NCBI GenBank assembly: GCA_019237175.1
Contig: JAFAHP010000280.1
Span: forward strand, 1-34,469
DNA: 34,469 nucleotides
Origin: Alphaproteobacteria bacterium
GTDB taxonomy: Bacteria > Pseudomonadota > Alphaproteobacteria > ATCC43930 > CGMCC-115725
Direction: 5' to 3'
Within the stretch, counting starts at the first letter, position 1; each line of letters starts with the position of its first letter. Positions 23,173 to 32,747 of the stretch are shown here, piece by piece. The position numbers and the translations under genes were made by a program. Below the pieces are notes generated by a model. That model had not been told where the DNA came from, did not search any database, and worked only from the letters and a program-made list of their open reading frames with translations.

Positions 23173-24900
23173 CTAGCCGCCTCCGGCCTTGGTCGTCACC
23201 GGCAGACCACGGTCGAGCTTGGCTTCGATCGGCTTGACATCTTCCTTATCGGGCTTGAATTGCAGGGCGCGGCGCCATTGATAACGCGCTTCCGTGATGC
23301 GTCCGCTCTTCCAATACGCGTCGCCCAGATGATCGTTGATCGTCGGATCTTGAGGAACCAGTTCAAGTGCTTTTTCTAAATATTCGACGGCACTTGCATA
23401 GTCCCCCAATCGGTAATGCGCCCATCCAAGGCTATCCACGATATATCCGTCGTCCGGCCGCAGTTCGACCGCCTTTTCGATCATCTTTAATCCGCGATGC
23501 AATTTTTCGCCGCGGTCGATCCAGGAATAGCCAAGATAGTTTAGCACCAACGGCTGATCGGGTTTGAGCTCAAGCGCGTGCTCAAGATCCGCTTCGGCCA
23601 GCTTCCACTGGTTCGAGCGCTCATAGGTGATCCCGCGACTATAATAAAGCGACCAGCGCGCCGGCATGACTTCGGCTTTCAACCGCCTGATTGCCTCGCT
23701 GTAGACCTCGGCCGCCTCAGAGTATCGCTTTTGTTCGCGCAGCAAATCGCCGAGCTGGATCTCGGCGGATGCCCAATGCGGCTCCTTTGCCGCCATCGCC
23801 TGCAGCTCGGCGGTCGCCTCGTCGATGCGGTCAAGCGCTTCAAGATTGGCGGCAGCGCGCAGTCGCGCCGACCATGAGTATCGCGAATTCGACGGAATCT
23901 GGGCCAGCACCGCGAGGCTCTGCTCGGGCTTTCCCTGATCGGTCAGGATGTCGGCGAGCAGCAATTGGGCCACCGTCAGGTTCGGCTCGAGCTGGAGCGC
24001 GCAACGGGTGTAGAGCAGGGCGAGATCGATCGTCTCTGGCCGATTGACCACACTCGCCAAATCGAATAGCGCTTCCGCAAGACCATCGGCGGCAGACCGA
24101 ATCAGCGGAGCGGGCGGCCCCGCCGGTTTATAGGATTGCACGGCTTCTGCGAGCTCGCTGCCCGGGTTCTCCTTGACAAAACGGCTATAAATCGCAAAGC
24201 CCTCGTCGCGACGCCCATGCCGCAAATAGAAATTGGCCATCGCATCGGCAAGCCGCCAGTTGAGCTGGCCGGTCGCGGTCAGGGTCTTTTTGTAAAACTC
24301 TTCAGCCTTCACCGAATTTCCAGCAAAATCGTACATCAGGCCAAGCTGAAAGTATTCGAGAGGAGCAAATCCGTCGAATTTTTCGAGGTCTTTGAGGGCC
24401 GCCTCCGCCCCGTGCAGATTGCCGATCGCCATCCGGGTCCAGGCGCGCGCTACCGGGCTGACATAACGGTGCAGCCCGTCGTCCGGCAGCGCCTCGGCCC
24501 GCGCCAAAGCGTCGGCGCTGTCGCCCGCTCTAGCCCGGTCGATCAACAGGACGAGGTCGGCGACGGCGTCAGAATTGTCGAGCTTCAACGCCTTTTTGGC
24601 GAGGGTTACGGCGCGGTCGAAATGGCCGTCATTGGCTTCCATCAAAAAGGTGCGGCTAATCAGCTCGGGTGATTGCGGGTCAGCGCGCAGAGCGCCCTCG
24701 TACCACGAGGCCGCCGCGCCGAACGCGCTCTCTTCCTGTGCGTGTCGGCCCGCCAGATAGGCGCCGTAAGGCGACACTGCCGGCGGCACCGCCGCCTCCG
24801 TATTGGCGGCGACCGCGGTTGCCGTCGTGTGGGGAGCGCCAACCAAGACAAGTCCCGCCGCGGCCGCGATCCCCGCCCACTTGCGCACCAATTTCGTCAT
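23173..24900 (-). CDS. Exported tetratricopeptide-repeat protein
   Basis: 575-residue TPR protein, probably periplasmic or envelope-associated, acting as a protein-binding scaffold; specific partners unknown. A signal peptide is visible at the start (MTKLVRKWAGIAAAAGLVLVG, cleavage around 30-44). TPR-like units run along most of the chain, the clearest near the C-terminus (KLAEADLEHALELKPDQP, VDSLGWAHYRLGDYASAVEYLEKA, INDHLGDAYWKSGRITEARYQW). The start at 24900 is preferred over one 12 codons upstream because the signal sequence begins there. It sits 32 bases after ETF-QO and 6 before ispE, a neighbourhood seen in other Rhodospirillales-like genomes. Confidence 0.9.
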   Translation of the reverse strand: MTKLVRKWAGIAAAAGLVLVGAPHTTATAVAANTEAAVPPAVSPYGAYLAGRHAQEESAFGAAASWYEGALRADPQSPELISRTFLMEANDGHFDRAVTLAKKALKLDNSDAVADLVLLIDRARAGDSADALARAEALPDDGLHRYVSPVARAWTRMAIGNLHGAEAALKDLEKFDGFAPLEYFQLGLMYDFAGNSVKAEEFYKKTLTATGQLNWRLADAMANFYLRHGRRDEGFAIYSRFVKENPGSELAEAVQSYKPAGPPAPLIRSAADGLAEALFDLASVVNRPETIDLALLYTRCALQLEPNLTVAQLLLADILTDQGKPEQSLAVLAQIPSNSRYSWSARLRAAANLEALDRIDEATAELQAMAAKEPHWASAEIQLGDLLREQKRYSEAAEVYSEAIRRLKAEVMPARWSLYYSRGITYERSNQWKLAEADLEHALELKPDQPLVLNYLGYSWIDRGEKLHRGLKMIEKAVELRPDDGYIVDSLGWAHYRLGDYASAVEYLEKALELVPQDPTINDHLGDAYWKSGRITEARYQWRRALQFKPDKEDVKPIEAKLDRGLPVTTKAGGG

Positions 24901-24932
24901 GTGTTCACTCGTTTGCCTATCGCCGACCATCA

Positions 24933-26570
24933 TCACATATTCGGATAATTCGGGCCGCCGCCTCCCTCCGGTACGACCCAGTCAATGTTCTGCTCCGGAT
25001 CTTTGATGTCGCATGTCTTACAGTGCACGCAATTTTGCGCATTGATTTGCAAATACGGGCTGCTCGCCCCTTCCGGATGAACGATCTCATAGACCGCCGC
25101 CGGACAATACCGCTGTTCCGGCGAATCGTAGAGCCGATAATTGACCGCGATCGCTTTTGCCGGATCGCGCAAGCGCAAATGCGGGGGTTGGTCTTCCTCG
25201 TGATTGGTGTTCGAGATGAAGACCGACGACAACCGGTCGAATGTGATCCGACCGTCGGGTTGCGGATAGGTAATTTTGTGCGCTGCGTTGGCCGGCGCCA
25301 GTTGCGTATGATCGGCGTGGTGATGAAATGTCCACGGGGCGGCGGCGCGCAAAATGTAGGTGTCGAACGCCGAATAAGCGAGCCCGGCCCACAGCCCCCA
25401 ACGAAAGCTCGGGCGGAGGTTGCGCACCCTGCGCAACTCGTCCCACACCCAGCTCTCTTCGAGGGCTCGCCGGACAGAAGCCGGCTGGTCGCCATTGAGC
25501 CGGCGGAACACGGCTTCAGCAGCGACCATGCCCGATTTCATCGCGGTGTGGCTGCCTTTGATCTTGGGAACATTCATAAATCCGGCGGCGGCGCCGATCA
25601 GTGCGCCACCCGGAAAATCGAGCCGCGGGATCGACTGGAACCCCCCTTCATTCAACGCGCGCGCACCATAGGCGATGCGCCGTCCGCCTTCGAAAAAAGG
25701 GCGGATCGCGGGATGGGTCTTCAACCGCTGAAATTCTTCGAAGGGCGAAAGATAGGGATTCTTGTAATCGAGCCCAACCACAAGACCCACCGAGATTAGC
25801 CGGTCTTCGAGATGGTACAAAAAGGAGCCGCCATAAGTGCTGGCGTCGAGCGGCCAGCCCACGGTGTGGATTACGAGACCGGGCCGGTGCTGTGACGGGT
25901 CTGCCTCCCACAATTCCTTGATGCCGATCGCATAGGTTTGCGGATCGATGCCGTCGCGCAAATGGAAACGTTCGATCAAGGTCTTGGTCAGCGACCCGCG
26001 GCAGCCTTCAGCAAACAAGGTCTCCTTTGCGCGCAATTCGACGCCTGGCTGGTGGCGCTCGGTCGGCCTTCCGTCCTTGCCGATTCCCATATCCCCGGTC
26101 GCGACCCCGCAGACCCGCCCGGCATTGTCGTAAAGAACCTCGGCCGCCGCGAAGCCGGGATAGATCTCAACGCCCAGCGCCTCGGCTTGCCCCGCCAGCC
26201 AGCGGCACAGATTGCCGAGGCTGATGATGTAGTTGCCGTGGTTCTTCATTTGCGGAGGGGTCGGCAGCCGCAGCGCGCGGGAGCGGGTCAGCAACAAAAA
26301 GCGGTCGTCGCTCGCCGGGGTGTTGAGCGGTGCACCGCGATAGCGCCAGTCAGGAATGAGCTCGTTAAGCGCCCGCGGCTCGAACACCGCGCCCGAGATG
26401 ATATGAGCGCCGACCTCCGAGCCCTTCTCGACGACGCAAACCGCGATTTCGCGCTCGGCGGCAGCGGCCAGCTGCTTGATGCGGATCGCCGCGGCGAGAC
26501 CCGCCGGTCCGGCGCCGACGACGACCATGTCGTATTCCATGACTTCGCGCGCCGGCCGCTCCTCGCCCAT
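24933..26570 (-). CDS. Electron-transfer flavoprotein:ubiquinone oxidoreductase
   Basis: Inner-membrane flavoprotein with an Fe-S cluster that passes electrons from ETF (fatty-acid and amino-acid oxidation) to ubiquinone. 545 residues. The FAD-binding motif is VVVGAGPAGLAAA (G19-x-G21-x2-G24), and EKGSEVGAHIISGAVFEP is characteristic of ETF-QO. The 4Fe-4S cluster is near the C-terminus: an upstream Cys in QRYCPAAVYEIV, then C-x2-C-x2-C in NCVHCKTCDIKDP. GFMNVPKIKGSHTAMKSGM in the middle is also diagnostic. Start ATG 26570 has GGAGG 5 bases upstream on the minus strand. The ETF subunits themselves are not in this window. Confidence 0.96.
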   Translation of the reverse strand: MGEERPAREVMEYDMVVVGAGPAGLAAAIRIKQLAAAAEREIAVCVVEKGSEVGAHIISGAVFEPRALNELIPDWRYRGAPLNTPASDDRFLLLTRSRALRLPTPPQMKNHGNYIISLGNLCRWLAGQAEALGVEIYPGFAAAEVLYDNAGRVCGVATGDMGIGKDGRPTERHQPGVELRAKETLFAEGCRGSLTKTLIERFHLRDGIDPQTYAIGIKELWEADPSQHRPGLVIHTVGWPLDASTYGGSFLYHLEDRLISVGLVVGLDYKNPYLSPFEEFQRLKTHPAIRPFFEGGRRIAYGARALNEGGFQSIPRLDFPGGALIGAAAGFMNVPKIKGSHTAMKSGMVAAEAVFRRLNGDQPASVRRALEESWVWDELRRVRNLRPSFRWGLWAGLAYSAFDTYILRAAAPWTFHHHADHTQLAPANAAHKITYPQPDGRITFDRLSSVFISNTNHEEDQPPHLRLRDPAKAIAVNYRLYDSPEQRYCPAAVYEIVHPEGASSPYLQINAQNCVHCKTCDIKDPEQNIDWVVPEGGGGPNYPNM

Positions 26571-26841
26571 CCTGCCTCCGCCGTCGTTCAGCCAAGAGTA
26601 TACGGGATCGCGGCGACAACAGGCATCATCCCGCATCGGCCGGCGGGAGGCGGGGCGGGATTGGCGGGACGGGCGGGTGCACGCCGGCTTCAGGCCAAAA
26701 ATCGATAGGCCCGCTTTTAGCCCACTTGCTCCCTCGGATTCCGAGTCTCCTTCGCCTGCGAGGCGCTATCCTCGCGCCATCAGAGCGACTATTTTCAGTC
26801 CAGGTGACCACCTGCCAAGCCGTGCCCAGACCCGCTGCTCC
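26571..26841. other. Divergent intergenic region, ETF-QO/ribF
   Basis: 271 bases separating two outward-facing genes. It must hold the promoters of both, but no convincing -35/-10 pairs stand out. A small hairpin CTCGG-ATT-CCGAG lies near 26733-26745. There is no sign of the FMN riboswitch (RFN element) that controls riboflavin genes in many bacteria. Confidence 0.4.
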
Positions 26842-27798
26842 GTGATCCGCGTCATCCGACATCCCGGCCCCCACTCACATCACCCGCGCGGCGCGGTGCT
26901 GACGATCGGCAATTTCGATGGGCTGCATCGCGGCCACGCTTTGTTGATCGAGCGGGCACAGAACCTAGCGCGGGCGGGCGGCCATCCGGTCGGTGTGCTG
27001 ACCTTCGAACCGCATCCGCGCAGCGTGTTTGTGCCGGCTGCCGAGCCGTTTCGGCTGACCCCGTTCCGCGTCAAGGAACGCGAGTTGGCGCGGCTCGGGG
27101 TCGACCTCTTATTCGTCCAACATTTCGACCTCACCTTTGCCGCGAAGAGTGCGGAGGATTTCCTGTCGGAAATAATCGTCGGCGCGATCGGCGCATCGCA
27201 CGTGGTCGTCGGCTGGGATTGCACCTTCGGCAAGGGGCGCCGCGGCTCGCCCGAAATGCTCCGTGCCGCCGGCCCGCGGTGCGGTTTTGGCGTCACTGTG
27301 CTCGAGCCGATCCGAGGCGAGGGCGAGGTCGTCTACTCGTCAACCCAGATCCGCGAATTGCTCAGATCGGGAAAGCCGCGCGAGGCGGCCGTGCTTCTCG
27401 GCCGCTGCTGGGAGATCGACGGCCGCGTCGCGGTCGGTGATCGGCGCGGACGAACGATCGGGTTTCCGACGGTCAATCTCGGGCTTGGCGACTATATCCG
27501 CCCCGCATTCGGGGTGTACGCAGTACGCGTCTCGGGCGACGGCGCCGACGACCCGTTTGCCGGCCGCGCCATCGACGGCGTCGCCAATATCGGGCTGCGC
27601 CCGACGATCGGCACGCCCGAGCCGCGGCTCGAGGCGCATCTTTTTGATATCGACGCCGATCTCTACGGGCGCCACTTACGGGTGGCGCTCGTTGACTATA
27701 TCAGGCTGGAGCGAAAATTCGCCGACCTCGACGCCCTCAAGGCGCAGATCGCCCTGGACGCCCGTCGAGCGCGCGAACTCCTTGCGATCACCAAATGA
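26842..27798 (+). CDS. ribF: Bifunctional riboflavin kinase / FAD synthetase
   Basis: Phosphorylates riboflavin to FMN and adenylates FMN to FAD. 318 residues from GTG 26842. The N-terminal FAD synthetase domain (about 1-180) has LTIGNFDGLHRGHALLI with the nucleotidyltransferase HxGH-type motif, then LTFEPHPRSVF and YSSTQIRELLRSG. The C-terminal riboflavin kinase domain (about 190-315) has GRTIGFPTVNL with the phosphate-binding GxPTxN, GVYAV, and VANIGLRPTIG. The frame is open further upstream to 26476, but that part is out of character and overlaps the ETF-QO gene, so the GTG is chosen. ribF with ileS and lspA is a common alphaproteobacterial order. Confidence 0.94.
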   Translation: MIRVIRHPGPHSHHPRGAVLTIGNFDGLHRGHALLIERAQNLARAGGHPVGVLTFEPHPRSVFVPAAEPFRLTPFRVKERELARLGVDLLFVQHFDLTFAAKSAEDFLSEIIVGAIGASHVVVGWDCTFGKGRRGSPEMLRAAGPRCGFGVTVLEPIRGEGEVVYSSTQIRELLRSGKPREAAVLLGRCWEIDGRVAVGDRRGRTIGFPTVNLGLGDYIRPAFGVYAVRVSGDGADDPFAGRAIDGVANIGLRPTIGTPEPRLEAHLFDIDADLYGRHLRVALVDYIRLERKFADLDALKAQIALDARRARELLAITK

Positions 27799-27843
27799 GC
27801 GTGCTGGCCGTCGCCCGAAATTTGAGATAAATCGGAGCGCGAG

Positions 27844-27858
27844 AGCGCCCTTGGCGCT
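27844..27858 (+). terminator. Small hairpin downstream of ribF
   Basis: AGCGCC-CTT-GGCGCT forms a perfect 6-bp stem with a 3-base loop, about 45 bases after the ribF stop and 35 before the cyclase start. No T-run follows. It may slow transcription or mark an mRNA end, but the evidence is only structural. Confidence 0.25.
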
Positions 27859-27892
27859 GTGATGGAGCGGCTCCCACGCGGAAATAGAGAGA

Positions 27893-29185
27893 GTGGCCGA
27901 AACCGACGCCGTACACCAAGGCCTCGAACGCAAGCTGGCGACGATCCTTTCCGCCGATGTCGCAGCCTACAGCCGGCTGATGGCCGAGGATGAAGAGCAT
28001 ACCCTTCGGACGTTCCGCGGCCACAAGCAAGTCTTCGAAAAGCTTGTTGTCTTGCATAACGGCCGCGTTTTCAACACCGCCGGCGACGCGATTCTCGCAG
28101 AGTTCGCTAGTGCCGTCGAAGCGGTGCGGTGTGCTACCGAGATCCAAGCCGCGCTGCGCACGCGCAATGATCAACTCGCGGAGTCCAGGCGCGTCGAATT
28201 CCGCATGGGCGTCAATCTCGGCGATGTCATGGTCCAAGGGGACGATCTGCTTGGCGACGGCGTCAACGTCGCGGCTCGCCTTCAGGCGGCGGCCGAGCCC
28301 GGCGGCGTTTGCATTGCCGGAAGCGTATACGATCAGATCCGCAACAAGCTCTCGCTGTCGTTCAAACCGCTCGGCGAGATGAGTTACAAGAACATCCCGC
28401 AGCCGGTGCGGACCTTTGCCATCGCCGGGGTCGACGGCATCGGCCCCCTGCCGGCACCGCCAACCCGTCGTCGGCAAGAAGCGCGCATTGTGCGCTTCTC
28501 AATGGTCGCCGGCGCGATTGTGCTGCTGCTCGGGGCAGCGGCGGCGGTATGGGGATTTTCAGAATATCGCTCCCGGACAGCACGCACGGCCGCGCCAACG
28601 GCGCGACTGGCGACCTTCGAGGCGAGACGCGAACAGTCGCAAACCGAAGCCGCGAAAATCGCGCAGCAGCAGTTGCAAACGGCCGCGACCGCACCGGTCG
28701 AGCGCGGGCAGGCTGAGGAAGCCAGCCGCCATCCAAACGGAGAAACGGACCGACACGCCGAGCCCTCCCGGCTTGCCGCGGCAGCACCGGTCCCAACCAC
28801 CCGGGCTGCGCCGCCGGCCATCATCCCGGAGGTGCCCGTCTCGTCCAGGCCGAACGCGGTCGCAGACCTGACCGGGATATACCGCGGGCCGATCTGCTAT
28901 GGCGCATTCGCAGCCGAGCCGGCGCGCTGTTTGAAGGCGCAAGTCATTGTTACCAAGAATAAAATCTCGGGCCAATGGCCCGCCGCCATTCGCGGCGCGA
29001 CGATGTATCTCGCTGGCGACATTACCCGCGCGGGAGCGGTTGTAATCCACATGCACGCGCAACGGGCCGACGGATCGCACGGGCCGGTCGCCGATATGGT
29101 CGGCAACCTGCGCGACGGGCACATCGAGGCGTCCGGCGCCTTTCTTAACGGCCGCACCGTCAAATTGAACTGGCAAAAAGAATAG
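27893..29185 (+). CDS. Class III nucleotide cyclase-like membrane protein
   Basis: Predicted adenylate/guanylate cyclase-type signalling protein with a cytoplasmic catalytic domain at the N-terminus, a single membrane helix and a periplasmic tail. 430 residues from GTG 27893. Cyclase domain about 12-180: metal-binding Asp22 (ILSADVAAYS) and Asp65 (TAGDAILAEF), and the transition-state Asn/Arg in GVNVAARL are kept, as is the Asp of DLLGDGVN. Asn61 stands where the substrate-specifying Lys usually is (VFNTAGD instead of VVKTxGD), so substrate and activity are uncertain. The helix is about 202-221 with RRRQEAR before it (positive-inside). A Glu/Gln/Ala-rich linker leads to a C-terminal domain (about 322-430) with two Cys that I do not recognise. 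It lies between ribF and ileS. Confidence 0.86.
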   Translation: MAETDAVHQGLERKLATILSADVAAYSRLMAEDEEHTLRTFRGHKQVFEKLVVLHNGRVFNTAGDAILAEFASAVEAVRCATEIQAALRTRNDQLAESRRVEFRMGVNLGDVMVQGDDLLGDGVNVAARLQAAAEPGGVCIAGSVYDQIRNKLSLSFKPLGEMSYKNIPQPVRTFAIAGVDGIGPLPAPPTRRRQEARIVRFSMVAGAIVLLLGAAAAVWGFSEYRSRTARTAAPTARLATFEARREQSQTEAAKIAQQQLQTAATAPVERGQAEEASRHPNGETDRHAEPSRLAAAAPVPTTRAAPPAIIPEVPVSSRPNAVADLTGIYRGPICYGAFAAEPARCLKAQVIVTKNKISGQWPAAIRGATMYLAGDITRAGAVVIHMHAQRADGSHGPVADMVGNLRDGHIEASGAFLNGRTVKLNWQKE

Positions 29186-29375
29186 TCGGAGCGCGGCTAT
29201 AAGCGGCATTAGCAAAGCAGCAAAACTTCTCGCAATGCTCTCGAATTTGCTCGTAGCGGCTGTTATATGACCGCTATGGTACGGCATTACGGCTGGCAGG
29301 CGCGAATTACCAAGCCGGTCCTCCTCTGAGGATCGGAAACATCTTTGCTTATTTCCTGCCGTTTAGAGGCTCTTG
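29186..29375 (+). other. Leader region before ileS
   Basis: 190 bases with no gene. A hairpin-like pair TAGCGG/CCGCTA flanks TTATAT around 29251-29273. AGAGG at 29365-29369 is the ileS ribosome binding site, 6 bases before ATG 29376. I see no T-box-like specifier structure and no clear promoter. Confidence 0.4.
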
Positions 29376-32237
29376 ATGCCGACCGATTATCGACCGACCG
29401 TTTTCCTGCCGAAAACCGACTTTCCGATGCGCGGCGATCTGCCAAAGCGCGAACCGCTCATCCTTGCCCGTTGGACGGCGATGAATCTCTACCGGCGGCT
29501 GCGCGAAGCCGCGGCCGGACGCGAGAAATTCGTACTGCACGACGGGCCGCCCTATGCCAACGGCCATCTTCATATCGGCCACGCGCTGAACAAGATTTTG
29601 AAGGACGTGGTCAACCGCTCGCAGCAAATGCTCGGCAAGGATGCGCCTTTTGTGCCCGGATGGGACTGTCACGGCCTGCCCATCGAGTGGATGATCGAAG
29701 AAAAATATCGGGCGCGGAAAATGTCCAAGGACAGCGTCCCGCCCGATCAGTTCCGCCGTGAATGCCGGGAATTCGCAGCCCATTGGATCGAGGTACAGAA
29801 GGTCGAGTTCGAACGGCTCGGCGTCGTCGGCGATTGGGCCAATCCCTATACGACGATGGCGTATTCGGCTGAGGCGCAGATCGTCCGTGAGATCGGCAAA
29901 TTTCTCGTCAATGGCGGGCTTTATCGCGGCTCAAAGCCGGTGTTGTGGTCCGTCGTCGAGCAAACCGCACTCGCCGAAGCCGAGGTCGAATACCACGACC
30001 ATCGCTCGACCACTGTTTGGGTACGGTTTCCGATTGTCACGACAGGCCTGCCGGACCTGGTGAGGGCGGCGGCTCTGATCTGGACAACGACGCCGTGGAC
30101 GCTGCCCGGCAATCGCGCCATCGCGTTCAGCGGCGCACTCGATTACGTCGTGATACGGATTGACAGGGCGGGTGACGGCAGCCGCGCATTGCCCGGCGAG
30201 GTACTGCTGGTCGCCGCCGCGCTCGTCGATGACGTCGTCGCCCGGGCAGGGGTCGAGGCCTATTCGGTTCTCGCCCGGTTTCCCGGGGCGGCGCTGGCCG
30301 GCACTGTGGCGCGTCACCCGCTCGCCGCCCGGGGCTACGAGTTCGACGTGCCGTTGTTGCCGGCGAGCTTTGTCGAGGCCGAGCAGGGGACGGGTCTCGT
30401 CCATATCGCCCCGGGCCACGGCGTCGACGACTTCGAATTAGGACGGGCGAACGGGCTGCCGGTCCCCGACACGGTCGGGCCCGACGGGGTGTATCTGTCG
30501 GGTGTTCCGCTATTCGCCGGTCGTGCCGTCTACCGGCCCGACGGCAAAGGGGGAGATGCCAACGAGGCGGTAATCGCCGCTGTGGATGCTGCGGGTGGCC
30601 TGTTGGCGCGCGGCGTGCTCGTTCATTCCTATCCGCACTCTTGGCGGTCCAAAGCGCCGTTGATCTTTCGCAATACGCCGCAATGGTTTATCAGCATGAC
30701 CGCGAACAGCCTGCGGGAAAAGGCGCTGGTGGCGATCGCCAACACCCGATGGATCCCACCGCAGGGCAGGAACCGCATCGCTGCGATGGTGGAAAACCGC
30801 CCCGATTGGTGCGTGTCGCGCCAGCGCGCCTGGGGCGTGCCAATTCCCGTCTTCACTCATCGCGACACCGGCGAGCCGTTGCGCGATCCCGCTGTTGTCC
30901 AGCGCGTCGCGGCCGCGGTCGAGCGGCACGGCTCCGATATCTGGTTAAGCGCCGATCCCGCACGCTTTCTCGGCAACGCCTACAACCCAGACGAATGGCT
31001 GAAGGTCACCGACATCGTCGAGGTCTGGTTCGATTCGGGCTCCACTCATGCCTTTGTCCTCGAACAGCGGCCTGAATTGTGCTGGCCAGCTTCACTCTAT
31101 CTCGAAGGCTCGGACCAGCATCGCGGCTGGTTTCACTCGTCGCTCCTCGAAGCCTGCGGGACGCGTGGGCGCGCGCCCTACGACGCGGTATTAACCCATG
31201 GCTTCGTACTCGACGAGCAGGGTCGCAAGATGTCGAAATCGCTCGGCAATGTCGTGGCTCCACAGGATGTCATCAAGCAGAGCGGGGCCGACATCTTGCG
31301 GCTGTGGGTCGTAAGCTCAGACTATTCCGAAGACCTGCGCATCGGCCCCGAGATTCTCAAGCACCAGAGCGATGTCTATCGTCGGCTGCGCAACACTCTG
31401 CGCTACCTGTTGGGGGCTCTTGATGGCTTCACCGCGAACGAAGCGGCCGACGACGTCGCGGCGATGCCGGAGCTCGAACGCTGGGTCTTGCATCGCCTGG
31501 CGGAACTCGACCTTGTCGTTCGCCGCGCGATCGAGAATTTTGATTTCCATACCATGTTTACCGCACTGCACAGTTTTTGTGCGGTCGACCTGTCGGCGTT
31601 TTATTTCGATATCCGCAAAGACCGGCTTTACTGCGACGCGCCCGATGATTTTCGCCGGCGGGCGCTGCGCACTGTGCTCGACCGGGTCTTCGATGCGTTG
31701 GTACGCTGGCTTGCGCCGATCACCTGTTTTACCGCCGAGGAAGCATGGCTCGCCCGTCATGGCGATGCACCGGAGCGTAGCGTTCATCTCGAGCTCTTCG
31801 CCGATATACCGAGCGAATGGTTCGATCCCGCCTTGAGTGAGCGTTGGGCGCAACTTCGCGACCTGCGCCGTGTCGTTACCGGTGCACTGGAGCTCGAACG
31901 CGGCGCCAAGAGGTTGGGATCGAGCCTGCAGGCTGCTGTCGAGGTATACATTCCCGAGCGGCTCGAGGACGTGGTCCGCGGTGTGGATCTGGCCGAATTG
32001 TGCATCACCTCGGCCGGCGTGGTACGCGTCGCGGTGGCGCCCGAGCACGCCTTGCGCCTGCCCGACGTATCCGAAATCGGGGTCTGCGTCTCGCCCGCTG
32101 TGGGCGAGCGCTGCGAGCGCTGCTGGCGCGTCTTGCCGGAAGTCGGCGCTGTCCCCGATCACCCGGACCTCTGCCGGCGTTGCGCTGCTGTGGCCGCCCG
32201 GCACGGTGCTGCCGCATGCATCGCGGGCAAGGGGTGA
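29376..32237 (+). CDS. ileS: Isoleucyl-tRNA synthetase
   Basis: Class Ia aminoacyl-tRNA synthetase that charges tRNA-Ile and edits misactivated valine. 953 residues. The HIGH motif is HIGH exactly at 66-69 in GHLHIGHALNKIL and the KMSKS motif at 618-622 in GRKMSKSLGN. The CP1 editing domain lies between them (TTTPWTLPGNRAIAF). WFDSGSTH and EGSDQHRGWFHSSLL are typical of the family. The C-terminus carries the zinc-binding Cys pairs CERCWR...CRRCAA found in bacterial-type IleRS. The ATG is chosen over a TTG one codon earlier. It overlaps lspA by one base (TGATG), so the two are translationally linked, as in many proteobacteria. Confidence 0.97.
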   Translation: MPTDYRPTVFLPKTDFPMRGDLPKREPLILARWTAMNLYRRLREAAAGREKFVLHDGPPYANGHLHIGHALNKILKDVVNRSQQMLGKDAPFVPGWDCHGLPIEWMIEEKYRARKMSKDSVPPDQFRRECREFAAHWIEVQKVEFERLGVVGDWANPYTTMAYSAEAQIVREIGKFLVNGGLYRGSKPVLWSVVEQTALAEAEVEYHDHRSTTVWVRFPIVTTGLPDLVRAAALIWTTTPWTLPGNRAIAFSGALDYVVIRIDRAGDGSRALPGEVLLVAAALVDDVVARAGVEAYSVLARFPGAALAGTVARHPLAARGYEFDVPLLPASFVEAEQGTGLVHIAPGHGVDDFELGRANGLPVPDTVGPDGVYLSGVPLFAGRAVYRPDGKGGDANEAVIAAVDAAGGLLARGVLVHSYPHSWRSKAPLIFRNTPQWFISMTANSLREKALVAIANTRWIPPQGRNRIAAMVENRPDWCVSRQRAWGVPIPVFTHRDTGEPLRDPAVVQRVAAAVERHGSDIWLSADPARFLGNAYNPDEWLKVTDIVEVWFDSGSTHAFVLEQRPELCWPASLYLEGSDQHRGWFHSSLLEACGTRGRAPYDAVLTHGFVLDEQGRKMSKSLGNVVAPQDVIKQSGADILRLWVVSSDYSEDLRIGPEILKHQSDVYRRLRNTLRYLLGALDGFTANEAADDVAAMPELERWVLHRLAELDLVVRRAIENFDFHTMFTALHSFCAVDLSAFYFDIRKDRLYCDAPDDFRRRALRTVLDRVFDALVRWLAPITCFTAEEAWLARHGDAPERSVHLELFADIPSEWFDPALSERWAQLRDLRRVVTGALELERGAKRLGSSLQAAVEVYIPERLEDVVRGVDLAELCITSAGVVRVAVAPEHALRLPDVSEIGVCVSPAVGERCERCWRVLPEVGAVPDHPDLCRRCAAVAARHGAAACIAGKG

Positions 32238-32722
32238 TGCTTCGGGTTGGGCTCGTCACGGCGCTCATCGTCGTCATTCTGGATCAGCTGACGAAAGCAT
32301 TGGTTCTCGCCCGCTTTGCCGGGCGCGCCTTTGCCGGCGATGCGATCACGGCATTCTTTAACCTCGTTCTGACCTTTAATCGCGGCCTGAGCTTTGGCCT
32401 ATTCAATACCGCCCCCGCGGGCGGCCGCGGCGATATAAACGTCTTTTTATTCTCGCTGGTCGCCGCGGTGATCGTCAGCGGACTGACCTATTGGCTCGGC
32501 CGAGTGAGGAGCCCGCTCCTCGGTTTTGCAATCGGCCTGGTGATCGGCGGCGCCGTCGGCAACGTTGTCGATCGGGTTCGCTATGGTGCGGTCGTGGATT
32601 TTCTCGATTTCCACATCGGAAGCTATCACTGGCCGGCGTTCAACTTGGCCGATAGCGCGATTTGCATCGGGGTGGCGGCAATGTTGTTCGAGAGCTTGCT
32701 TCTAGGGCGCGAGGCGCATTAA
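32237..32722 (+). CDS. lspA: Lipoprotein signal peptidase (signal peptidase II)
   Basis: Inner-membrane aspartic protease that removes the signal peptide from prolipoproteins after lipidation. 161 residues with four predicted helices. Early LDQLTKALV is the first conserved motif, and FNLVLTFNRGLSFGLF the second. The catalytic region is GNVVDRVRYGAVVDFLDFH with Asp121, and WPAFNLADSAI with Asp139, giving the active-site pair. The ATG at 32237 shares its A with the ileS stop. Its natural clients would include the DUF3035 lipoprotein encoded next. Confidence 0.96.
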   Translation: MLRVGLVTALIVVILDQLTKALVLARFAGRAFAGDAITAFFNLVLTFNRGLSFGLFNTAPAGGRGDINVFLFSLVAAVIVSGLTYWLGRVRSPLLGFAIGLVIGGAVGNVVDRVRYGAVVDFLDFHIGSYHWPAFNLADSAICIGVAAMLFESLLLGREAH

Positions 32723-32747
32723 ATGTCGGGCCGGAGGGACTACCACC

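Noticed and set aside
26571..26841. FMN riboswitch upstream of ribF
   Set aside because: I could not find the conserved RFN element sequence or its multi-stem layout in this region.
29186..29375. T-box or attenuator leader upstream of ileS
   Set aside because: There is no T-box consensus, no specifier loop and no Ile-rich leader peptide; proteobacteria rarely use T-boxes.
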